Assembly (NCBI GenBank): GCA_900491605.1
Contig: UESW01001673.1
Coordinates: 1-64,000 of the forward strand
From: Calamus simplicifolius
Taxonomy: Eukaryota; Streptophyta; Magnoliopsida; Arecales; Arecaceae
Reading direction: 5' to 3'
Length of the DNA stretch: 64,000 bases
Below, piece after piece: positions 23,703-33,688 of this stretch (positions are counted from its first letter, which is position 1; the number at the start of each line of letters is the position of its first letter). Position numbers and translations under genes: made by a program. The notes below the pieces were generated by a model. It worked only from the letters and a program-made list of their open reading frames with translations, searched no databases and was not told where the DNA came from.

Positions 23703-24827
23703 CTGGAAAGACTGACACAGAGTTTACCAAGAACACTATTAACTTAAAACAGGGCATATCAAAGCATGAGACTCCCACCATTCCAAGATTTTGTGCTTTG
23801 GAGACCTACATCATGATACAGCAACCTTACCGTTCTAACAAGGCCCACCATCTAACAGTGTTAACTTAGAATTTAGAATTACTTTGCTTTCTAATATGCT
23901 ACTGTTTCAAAAGAATCATCTTACCAACAGTTCCTTTGTCTCCAATTCAACTTTCTAACCTGAAAAATAAGAGGCAAGATTCATATCAAGAGACAATACC
24001 AATCAATACACTTAAATTTGATTCCATCTCAAGAGAATTTACATATTAATGTGCTCGTATGCGTGTGTAGAGAGAGATTAAAACTCCAAACGCATCAAAT
24101 AATGGGAAATTTAGGCGGTCGAAGGAGATGAAATCTCATACCGTTTAAAACCTATAATCTCAACAAAAAAAAAAAAAAAAAAAATCCACATCCCACCCAC
24201 GAAACTTCTTTTTTGTTACAAACACAAAGATGAAACTCATTGCTAAAATCTTATACAATTGAATTAAAACGAATATAAAACTCCATGGCAACAAATAAGG
24301 CACACGAGATCCAAACTAAAAACGTAAATCAAAATCCGAGCTTTCCCCACAAAAACACCGTTTCAGGTTTGAAGAAGGCAATATTTATCGAAACCTAAGT
24401 CATGCTATTAAAGCAACATAACAATCAAAACCTATCAACAACAAACGAAGAAGAAGAAGACAGACCCATCGTAACGGAAAAAGAAGGAAGCTAACAACAA
24501 AAACACAATGCTTACAAGACCGACAGAGAGAGAGCTTGAGATTGCTAAACGTCTTGAACCTAAATCAAAGAACAACGCCCCCAAAAAGTTCAGAAATATA
24601 GAAAAAGAGCCTCAGGGCCAGGGGCCTGGTCTTCAAGAAATCGGCTAACAATAGCATTGTCCCCTCCTTCCGCTGATTTCCTAAAGCCTCTTCGGATTAC
24701 CTATTTTAGGATGGAAAAAGAGAAAAAAAAAAAAAAAAAAACAAGAATCTCAATAGAAAAGTACGAGAAAACGATCGAGGGGGAGGGTTTCTTGTGGCAT
24801 GGAGTTTTTAAAAAACCAAAGGGGGGT

Positions 24828-24836
24828 CTTTTATAG
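24828..24836 (-). promoter_or_regulatory. TATA box candidate upstream of the exon-like segments
   Basis: The minus strand reads CTATAAAAG, followed by about 350 bp of pyrimidine-rich leader-like DNA and intron-like DNA before the exon-like segments. It would suit a minus-strand gene starting near 24,800. Expression is not shown. Confidence 0.3.
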
Positions 24837-24899
24837 AGAGGGAGCTTCTCCTTCGCTCTCCCGGACTCCTCACGCCTAGGCCTAGCCGCCAACGACGTT

Positions 24900-26813
24900 C
24901 TCGATTCCTACTCGGTTCAGGAAACGACTTTGGCTTTTAGCGAAGCGCTTACCTTCGGATTATATTTATCCGGTTGTCTGTGCCGGATGACCCCCCAACT
25001 TGCGCTATCCTCTTAATCTTCTGATTCGATCGTGATCGCTGGCTTCAGTGTCCAATTTTGATGGTCTAGAGTTGATGATGTGTGGTCTCATCGAGGCTTC
25101 AAGTTCGGTGGATTAGACGCCACCGACCCAGGGGGACCAACTGTCATGATGTATCCTCTTGGGAGTGGGCTTGTTGTGTTGGCCCTTGGTCCATCAATCG
25201 GTGACGGCAATCAGGTGAATTTGGAGTGGAGAATATATTTTCTGTTTCCACTTTTCATCCTTGTGTTCATATTCTTCGAAAAATAGAATTTATGTTATGT
25301 CCTATTTTATTAAAAAAAATTGTAGATGCATCTTGTTAATTTTAATTTTATTTATGTTATTGAATTGATTTAAAAAATAATTTATTTTTTTAAAATTAAA
25401 AATAAATTATTTCAAGTTCGGTTTGGATACAAGTAGGATATTCGGTTTTTAATTGATTCGAATTTTATAACTGATTCGAATATGGTTCGATTACGGATTT
25501 GACAAATCGGTTCGGTTATGAGTTTGAGTTTAATTTTTTTTTAAAGTCAATTTAAAAATCAATTTTATTTTTTGGATTTTAAAATCAATACGGATTGAGA
25601 TAGTCAAATAAATTTTTTAAAAAAAATCCATTCATTGTCATCCTTATAACAAACCCATCTGTGTTGGAACTATTTTTCATGAAGATTGATTTCTTTCAAC
25701 TCTATTATAATCCCTCAGTGCTAGCAATAGACATCAATTTATGTCTAGTTTGGGTAAGGTTTGAAGATATGCATGTTGATACATTAATCACATTGAGAAG
25801 CCATGCATCGTTGATGCTGAAATGGAATTGAATTCATACCAAGGCACTTGCAAGGAATGGTGGACATTTGGATGCTTGCACGACTTATTTTTGGATGTTT
25901 CTTCTAAACTTTGAGTGCATCCTTGTCACTAGTGAGAGAAATTCTTTAATCAACTTTACAAGAATAAGCATTCGGAATTTTTTTTTTTTTTTCAGTTATC
26001 TCTTTCATAACATGGTTCTCAAATTATTGTTTTTATCTCCAATCCTTATAACTAGGGATTTCAAAAGCTCTACCGATAGAATTAATTATATTACTTTCTC
26101 GTGGATGTACCTGCTCTTCAAAGGAGTATTAGATCTGCGTCTCTCTCCTCAGATCATATAATATATAAATAAATGAACAATTTTAGTGGATTTTATGTCC
26201 ATTGAATTATGGTTATAGATCTTTGAATGCAAGAAACGGAGAGTTTTTATTCACTTTATGGAATTTTTTTATAATTAATTTTACTTTTTTTTTAACCATA
26301 AAGTATTAGTATATTTCTTTTTAAACCAAAAAAAAAAATTATAATTAACTTTTCATTTACATTGATCCTTGCCGTTTGAATTTCATGTTAAAAAATAAAA
26401 AAAATAAATACATGATAGTCATATGGCAACTAAAAATATTAGATTTTTATAATAAGTAATATAATAAAAAGCAATAATATTTGTCCAAAATTAGATTTGA
26501 TTAAGGATATATTTGTTTTCTTTTTTTAATATGTTAAATAGTGTTTGTAGTGATTACATAATAGTCACGTGCCCTTTTTTTGTTTTTAATTTAATATTTA
26601 AACAATAAGAATTAATTATGACTAAAATTAAAATTAAGAGTTGATTGTAAATTTTTTAGTTTTAAAATATATAAATACTTTAATACTTATAAAAAGGGAG
26701 AAGGGAGATGGGTTAAGTTATATATATATATATAAAAGAATTTGCATTCATATCGGGAGAGCTTATTAAAATAATTAATATTTTAAAACAATTAGTGCAA
26801 CACACGTTAGCCT
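24900..26813. other. Intergenic DNA, nothing recognised
   Basis: AT-rich sequence with short homopolymer and TA runs. The small ORFs here (for example near 25,080 and 25,868) have no recognisable domain and look like chance. Confidence 0.6.
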
Positions 26814-27580
26814 TGGAAATTTCTGTTTGGACCGCCTAAATTACTTAGTACACCCTCCTCTACATTTAAAAAAAAAAATTCCTAAACTATCTTCTTTTTT
26901 TTTCTCTCCACACCTCCCGCCCCCCCTTCTCTAAACATCGCGGTGCCACCCCCTTCCCTCTCTCCGGCACCACCACCCTTCTCTCACTCTTTGGCATCTG
27001 CTCTCTTTCGGCACCCCTCCCTGATTTTTGGTACCAGCCCTCTCTGGACCCAGCACCCCTTCCCTTCCGACATCATTCGGCCAAATAGAATCGAATGGAG
27101 GGCATGGCCTAATGAAGGCCCTCCGTCAGCCAAACAGGACCGAACGAAGGCCTTCCGTTCTGTCCTGTTTGGCCGAACGGTATCAAAAGGAAGGGAGACG
27201 CTGAGAGCCGAAGAGGGCTGGTGCTGTGGAGCTGGGGGGTGCCGGAAGAAAGCAGGTGCCGAAAAGTGGGGGAAGGATGTTGAGGAAGGAGAAGGAGATG
27301 GAAGGGAAGGGGGCGGTGCCGGAAAGGGGGAAGGAGGCGGTGCCGGAGAGGAGACGGGCTCGGAGGAAGAGGGTGGTGCCGGAGAGGAGAGAAAATGGGT
27401 CTGGGAGGGCGTTGCTAGGGAGGGGAGGAAATGGGGGCGGCGTCAAAAGATGGGGGAGGAGACGGGAGGAGGGGTGGAGAGAAAAGGGGGAGAATAGTTT
27501 AGAAATTTTTTATTTTTTTAAAAAATGAAGCTAGAGAGGTGTGGAGAGCAATTTGGGCGGTGCAAATAGAAATTCCAGAA
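26814..27580. mobile_element. Non-autonomous DNA element with long terminal inverted repeats (Mutator-like candidate)
   Basis: The left end begins TGGAAATTTCTGTTTGGACC and the right end, reverse complemented, TTCTGGAATTTCTATTTGCA. The similarity continues inward for over 100 bp, including CTAAACTAT blocks and CCACACCTC. The flanks carry an 8-bp near-duplication: GTTAGCCT (26,806-26,813) and GTTAGGCT (27,581-27,588). Long TIRs plus an 8-9 bp target duplication fit a Mutator-like element. The 767-bp interior is GC- and purine-rich with no transposase. ORFs in it are low-complexity Gly/Glu/Arg or Pro-rich by-products. Confidence 0.6.
27129..27173. repeat. 45-bp palindrome inside the long-TIR element
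   Basis: GCCAAACAGGAC at the left is mirrored by GTCCTGTTTGGC at the right around GAAGGCCTTC. Arms of about 22 bp match at nearly every position, giving a strong potential hairpin near the middle of the element. Confidence 0.75.
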
Positions 27581-27588
27581 GTTAGGCT

Positions 27589-28992
27589 AGTGGACCCGCT
27601 TCATCACGAGTACGGCCACTCGTTCGACTTGAATACGCTCTGAGGTTGTAATTGATCGATACGCGTGCCTTCGGCTTGAACTGTTTTGCTCCTTGTAGAG
27701 GGCATCTACTGTCAAGCTTCAAATAAAATGTTCCATGCCACGCCAGGAGCTTGAACATAAAGAGATCATGCATCCCGACTTAAAAATTATTATGCATTAC
27801 AATCCACATTCGGTGAAATCAAGATCTAAATCCAAATTATATAGGTAACTAACATCCAAGTAGCATTTTTAACTTGGACTTGCTAGCATCTCAAAGAGAG
27901 CATTTGAGCTTAGTTTATTTTATTCCAAAAAACCATACCTAAATTCAATCCATGCTCGATTTAAAATTCAATTAGACCAATTCATAGTAATCCGTTTGAT
28001 CTAAAAATTGATCTAATAAATAATTTTTGGTATCTAAATACTTATGTAGAAACAAGCAATATTTAAAATGGTTACATTTACTCACTTTAGAAAAATTGCC
28101 ACAACATAAAGAACTATTCTTACATGGTCAAAAAGATATAAAATTTAAAAGATCTCTTCTTTTCTTTTATGATTTTGGAACTGAATTTAAGCTCAATTTG
28201 AGCCTAATTAAGAGTCAATACTTTGAATCTTTTTTTATGTTCGGGCTAGGAAAACTTAAGTAATGAAGTGAGTCAAACTCAAATTTTTTTTTTTGACTTC
28301 AGTTATAAGTTCAAGATTGATCCAAATTAGTTTGGGTTTAGCTTATTGCCCAGTTTTAAGGTAGGCCAACTCAAGCCTACTTCCACATCCAAGCATGATC
28401 ATATATGTGTAATAAAAGACTTGGGCATAGGTTTGAGAGTGGAGTCACTTGTACTAATTTGCAAACCCGGCCAAGGTTGGAACTCCATTCCGGTCCAAAA
28501 TCTATCAGGTTAATCTAGCTTTCAAAATAAGTCTTTATGCTTCAACCTCTGATGCATAAATCGGACACCGGACGGCGCATTGGTCATGCGCTCATGCGAG
28601 TGCGCGTGCAAAGCATACCGCAATCCAATGAATCATGACATATGCGCTCACATGGGTGCACGGCCATTGCGTGCGCACAGGTGCACAGCCATTGCACACT
28701 TTGTGCATTGATCTTCGGTACGCAAAGTCTTTTCCCTAGCTTTGGAGCCATGCTCAACTAAATCTTGGGTCAGGCTTTGACTAATAATTAATAAAATGAG
28801 ACGACCAACTTTCAACCACGCCCATGCTTGACCCGGCCGAAATCTTGATGCTACCAACCTGGTTTGCTGAGCCCGAACCCAATTCTTTAACCCTGACCTC
28901 AGTTCTCACCACACCACGCGCTTCATTCCCTCGCCCCCTCGCCGCCTCCTGAGGGTCCTGAGTTTGGAGCGGCAGTCAAGCAACGAAGAAGG
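27589..28992. other. Intergenic DNA, nothing recognised
   Basis: Mixed-composition sequence, with GTGCGC-rich stretches near 28,570-28,690. No gene, tRNA or complete element was seen. Confidence 0.55.
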
Positions 28993-29651
28993 TGTTGAAA
29001 AAAGTTAAATAAATAAATAAATAAATAAAGGGTCACATGCGAGCATTAAATGTTTACGTGGGACGTGGCTGAACGCAACGTGGGCTCGCTGGCCGTGAGC
29101 AAAGCGTTTTGCGTTTGTGAACATTGGGCAACGTTCAAAAATAGCTTAAATAATTTTATTTTTAAGCCGTTTTTAATGTGATTTGAGGCTAACGGGCCTT
29201 TAAAGTTTTTATGGACCGAGCCGTTGGAACTTTTATAGGCTAAACCTATAAATAAGCTTAGATTAAGGGATGAATGAATAGTAGAATTATTTTGAATAGC
29301 TCTAAGAATTATTTCATCTCATTTTATTTCTAATTTTTATTAATCTTTACTTGGATATCTAAAGGTAATCATTGGATTGCACCTCCATGCGATCGTGCTC
29401 GTGATAAGAGGATCGGATTGAACCGGATGCTCGTGATAGGAGGATCGGATCGAAATGGGTCATTATACCTTGGACAGATCGTCAATAACCTGTACGAAAG
29501 GGCAAAAATATGATCCTTAGGGCAGTGTCTAACACGTTTCGATCAGCAAATTCTTTTTTATATTTTATTTATATTTTACATTTAAATTTCTAAATTAATT
29601 CTCTAGCAATTTCTAAGAAGGATTTTTGCGATCAAAACATATTTTCCAACA
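28993..29651 (+). repeat. LTR-like repeat, copy 1 (659 bp)
   Basis: It starts TGTTGAAAAAAG and ends TTTTCCAACA, the TG...CA edges of an LTR. A second copy with similar interior is at 32,067-37,859 (split by a Copia element). Shared blocks include GCATTAAATG/GCATTATATG, TATGGACCGAGCCGTTGGA, AATTATTTTGAATAGC and GGCAGTGTCTAA. No tRNA-complementary site follows, so this could be a solo LTR or half of a decayed pair. Confidence 0.55.
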
Positions 29652-32066
29652 GCTAAGGATCAGATTTCTCTAAAAATTGCTAGAATTTAAGTCTTTTGCT
29701 ATGATCAATTTTTGCAGAAGATTTTTGTTTTCTTTTAAAGCTATATGACTAAAATATAGTTGGCAAGCCTAAATACATTATTGATCAATCTTTTGGGAGC
29801 TCTAGTTGTTGTTATCTAGTAGGAAAGAAGGGGCGCGGTGGATTGGGAAAGAAGAAGGGACGGAAGTCAAGAGTGATCCAGGCCCTCAACACAGCTCCTG
29901 TTTCGGAGCCGCTATTCCAGATCGATGGACAACAGAGGGATGATGGCGAAGAAAAAAAATCTCTCCATTTTTGCACATTTTCTCGCCTTTCTTTTTCCTG
30001 GTTGCCCATCCGAATCGGTCTTGGGTTTCCGTCATTACGATCATTGGTGAGGAGTCACTATCATTTGCTCCAAAACTGGTATAACACACCAAACTTGATA
30101 TGCTTTTCTTTATCTGACTTGATTTCTGATTTCTCAAGTCATTTAATTTCCTGAGTTCCTGAATTTTTTCTCCTTTCGTGATAGCAGTTTGACGTTTTTC
30201 TTATATTTAAATTATAAAAACCATATGATGCAGTTGCGATTCATATTTTTATGTGTGAATGTGGGTTTCTTTGACCTGTGACACTACATCCACGCACACA
30301 AGGTTTAGCTTAGGTCAAAGAAAAACTAGATACAGTTTAGTTCTTTGATTAATTGTATAGTCTGAACAAGATTAATATGGAGTGTTACCAAACCCATGTA
30401 GCTGGGACAAGACATTAATGTTCAGGTATGTAATGAATCATCGATTATCTTCTTATTGTTGATGAGTTTCATTCCTTTCTTTTGGAGGTCATGGTTGGAC
30501 TCTGGTCACTACTAATGATTCAAAGAATTTAAAATTGCTATTCTTGTTTCTGTAATTTAGTGCTTTGCTCTGCCATGAATGTCTTATGACAACAACAATT
30601 GCACAAATCTTGCTACAATATATGTAATATGGTAATTTACTTAAGTTGCAGTAACAACAAAATTCAAATATGCTTAAACACACTTGTTTCTTATATCTAA
30701 CTAGAAATCATAATACCATTGTTCAGAGACACTGAATGTTTGTGGAGTTGAACTTTTAAAAGTTATAACCAAGGTTCACTATCTCGGTACATGGTTCAAT
30801 TCAGCCTGTCAAGACTTGATATGCACCGTTATTGAGTCTCGATCTGATACAAATATGGTACAACACACTTAGTATGGGATAGTACCATGGTATGGCATAC
30901 CATGGTTATGGCATTAAAATTTTACCTAGCATGGAAATGCATATCTCATGAGAACTAAATTAGACATCAAAGCTGCAAATCAATTACAAAATCAGTGCTG
31001 TTTTAATAAGTTAGTTGGATAATAAACACCTATTGAACTGGAATTGGTTTTAACTGAGACTTTTGCACCCCAAAAGCGACATTCTGGACTGACTTAGTAT
31101 GGTGTCACCGCTTTGCTAATTTGGTCATGCAATTCTATCTTTTGCTTTATCACCCAATGTTGCATGTCAGCAGTTCAACTTCTGCCCATGTTCAGCAAAC
31201 ATTTTCTTCAAGTTCTTTTGTTTGAGACAGATGGTCCATTTCAGAAAGCATGTACGTTATTGTTCAAAATATATCTTTATTTAATTCTCTTATTTGAGGT
31301 CTAGCCAAAAAATAATGTTATCTTATTTAAATTTGTCAAGTTTGAAAAAATTTAGAAGATCAATTAACCAAGGAGTTATCTAGGAGTGGAGTCCTAGATT
31401 CATCAAGAGGGATAGGGCTTAAGCCCATTATTTGATCGCCAGCAGTGGATACCCAACCTCTGTGATTGGAGATCCCATGAATGAGGTTCAATGTGGTAGA
31501 AACAAAGCTGATTGAGTGATCGTGTTAGAGCACAAATTTTGAAAAAATTTCATCTCATCCCTATGATGAGTGCTCTTATAAAGTGACAAAGTAAATTTGT
31601 GTAAGATTTAGTCATACTCTTAATGGATCCGAGGTAGGTTATCTGCAGAGTATTATCACAAATACCTTTGAAGGATTCACCTATATGAGAATCGTAATAT
31701 TAGGCCGTGACTAAAGGTTTGGGCTAACCTTAAAGAATTCTCATGAAAAATCAAGGTACTAAGCATTGACCGCATAAACCCAATTGATTATGTGATTAGT
31801 AGAAGCTTGAATCAAAGGACCTAGTTCAAGGTCTAATCCACTATGGTACTGACCGCATAAACCCAATTGATTGTGTGATTAGTAGAAGCCTGAGTCAAAG
31901 GACCTAGTTCAAGGTCTAATCCACTATGGTTCCTTCAGATGTATATAATTAACACTAAGTGAGGTTTAAGTCCATAGGTGTCCATAGGATACCTCACCTA
32001 TTGCGCAGTATAAGATGCCCTAAAATTTTTGTTATATTTATTTTTTAAAAAACTTTTATGAAGAAT
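29652..32066. other. DNA between the two LTR-like copies
   Basis: No gag-pol was seen. An ORF at 29,843-30,154 (start MGKKKGRKSRVIQALN) has no recognised domain. A 21-bp palindrome, CCATGGTATGGCATACCATGG, lies at 30,885-30,905. It cannot be decided whether this is the interior of an old element or unrelated intergenic DNA. Confidence 0.5.
31767..31930 (+). repeat. 83-bp tandem duplication
   Basis: Two adjacent copies start TGACCGCATAAACCCAATTG at 31,767 and 31,850 and both end near CCACTATGGT. They differ at only a few positions. Confidence 0.85.
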
Positions 32067-32310
32067 TATTGAAAAAAGTTAAACATAAATAAATAAATAA
32101 ATAAGGCCCCACGCGAGCATTATATGCTCGTGTGGGACCTGGGCTCAAAGCTAGTTGGTACGTGAGCAAAATGCTTTTTCATGAACATTTAGAAACAACT
32201 TAAATAATTTAATTTTTAAGTCATTTTTAACGTGATTTGGGGCTAACGACTATCAGGCCTTTAAGGTCTTTATGGACCGAGCCGTTGGAGCTTTTATAGG
32301 CTAAGCCTAT

Positions 32311-32787
32311 TGTTGGGCCTGGTGTGGTGCTATCAAGGCCCAGGTGGGCTAACTTATATTGGGCTGGGTTTGAGTCCAAGGGTTGAGATTAAATCAAGTC
32401 ACGGGTGTACACGGGCTTGGGGATTAGTTTAATCTCATTGGTTTAGTCCATGGGAGTTTTTTGTTGAGTCTGGGCCTGGCCCACTTCGTGGATGTATTTA
32501 AACCCTAGTCTCTAGGGTTTGGATGGAATAGAGAACAGATTCTTTTCTCCCAAAAATTCCCTTCTCTCATCATAGGGCGGCAGCCCTTTCTTTCTCCTCC
32601 CCATCTTCCTCCCTTTTTCCAAGAAGTAAACCTAACAGGATTGGGAATCCTTAGTTCTAGTTCTTGTTGAACGGGGAATCCCATTGCTATTCATCAAGGT
32701 CTAAACCTAACAGGATTAGGAATCCTTAGTTCTAGTTCTTGTTCAACAGGGAATCCCATTGCTATTAATCAAGGTCTAAATCCTACA
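32311..32787 (+). repeat. 5' LTR of the Copia element
   Basis: 477 bp, from TGTTGGGCCTGG to AAATCCTACA. It drives transcription and supplies the 5' end of element RNA. Confidence 0.92.
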
Positions 32788-32789
32788 AG

Positions 32790-32801
32790 TGGTATCAGAG
32801 C
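32790..32801 (+). other. Primer-binding site of the Copia element
   Basis: TGGTATCAGAGC starts two bases after the 5' LTR and is the standard plant site complementary to initiator tRNA-Met, which primes reverse transcription. Confidence 0.92.
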
Positions 32802-32917
32802 CTGGTTCAAGGAGTAATCTGGAGGCCTTCAAGGAGTTGAAATAATTTCAACAGAATCTCGTCAAGGTACTTCTCTATTTTATAAAATTTATTTTTGTGC
32901 TATTTTTGGAATTGGCC

Positions 32918-33688
32918 ATGGGGAGTAGCATAAAAATAGAGGTTAAGAAGTTTGATGGGAAGGGAAGTTTCTCCATGTGGAAAGTCCGGGTAGAGGACCT
33001 CCTTGTGCAGCAGGGTTTAGATTTGGCTTTGGAGGAAAGGCCAGATGGGATGACAAACAAGCAGTGGATTTTATTGGAGAAGAAGACATGTTCAATGATC
33101 AGGGGCTGTCTGGCGGATTCAGTCCTCTATTCAGTGCTGGAGGAGAAGACCCCGAAGGGACTCTGGACGAAGTTGCACACCCTATATATGGGGAAGAATA
33201 TGTGCAACAAGTTGATGTTGAAGAAGCGTCTCTACAGCCTTCGGATGTCAGAAGGTGGAGATGTGCTGGGTCACATCCAAATATTCGACCAGATGAGCAA
33301 TGAACTTCTGAATGTCGGGGTCAAGATGGAGGAAGAAGATAAAGCACTTCTGCTTTTATGTTCAATGCCCACGTCTTATGACTCATTGGTCACAACACTG
33401 CTCTATGGGAAGGAGACATTAATTTATGAAGATATTGTCTCGGTGCTTCGGACGAATGAGCAGAGGGAGAAGATGACCAAGGAAGCTGTTCCCCAGGAGG
33501 GTCTATCAGTTGGGGAAAGGACAGGCAGAGGTAGGGGCAGGGACAGAAGTAAGTCTGGAGGACGATCAAAGTCCAGGAAAGGCAAGAGAGAGTTGAAGTG
33601 CTATAAGTGTGGAGAGGTAGGACATTTTAAGAAGAATTGTCCTAAGTGGAAAAATCAGAAGGGAGAAAAAGAGGATCTGAGTCAGTGA
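32918..33688 (+). CDS. Copia gag polyprotein (nucleocapsid)
   Basis: The 256-residue protein starts at an ATG in good context (GCCATGG). The open frame extends upstream only through a GTG, which is unlikely to be used. It carries the Copia gag domain: KKFDGKGSFSMWKV near residue 10, then a helical middle with LCLADSVL-like sequence (here CLADSVLYSVL) and LLLLCSMPTSYDSLVTTLL. A basic Arg/Gly/Ser linker follows near residue 200, and a CCHC zinc knuckle (CYKCGEVGHFKKNC) near residues 227-240. Gag binds element RNA and forms virus-like particles. The frame closes at TGA (33,686) while pol lies in the -1 frame. No canonical slippery heptamer is in phase in the overlap, so an indel between gag and pol is likelier than programmed frameshifting. 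Tork-type elements normally have one gag-pol frame. Confidence 0.88.
   Translation: MGSSIKIEVKKFDGKGSFSMWKVRVEDLLVQQGLDLALEERPDGMTNKQWILLEKKTCSMIRGCLADSVLYSVLEEKTPKGLWTKLHTLYMGKNMCNKLMLKKRLYSLRMSEGGDVLGHIQIFDQMSNELLNVGVKMEEEDKALLLLCSMPTSYDSLVTTLLYGKETLIYEDIVSVLRTNEQREKMTKEAVPQEGLSVGERTGRGRGRDRSKSGGRSKSRKGKRELKCYKCGEVGHFKKNCPKWKNQKGEKEDLSQ

Noticed and set aside
26943..27497. 184-codon ORF
   Set aside because: Its second half is Gly/Glu/Arg low complexity from purine-rich repeats inside a long-TIR element. An opposite-strand ORF overlaps it and no domain is visible.
29843..30154. 103-codon ORF starting MGKKKGRKSRVIQALN
   Set aside because: No recognised family and no supporting splice or promoter context; a first exon cannot be excluded.
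33646..33688. Programmed -1 frameshift between Copia gag and pol
   Set aside because: No X XXY YYZ heptamer is in phase in the overlap, and related elements have a single frame, so an indel is likelier.
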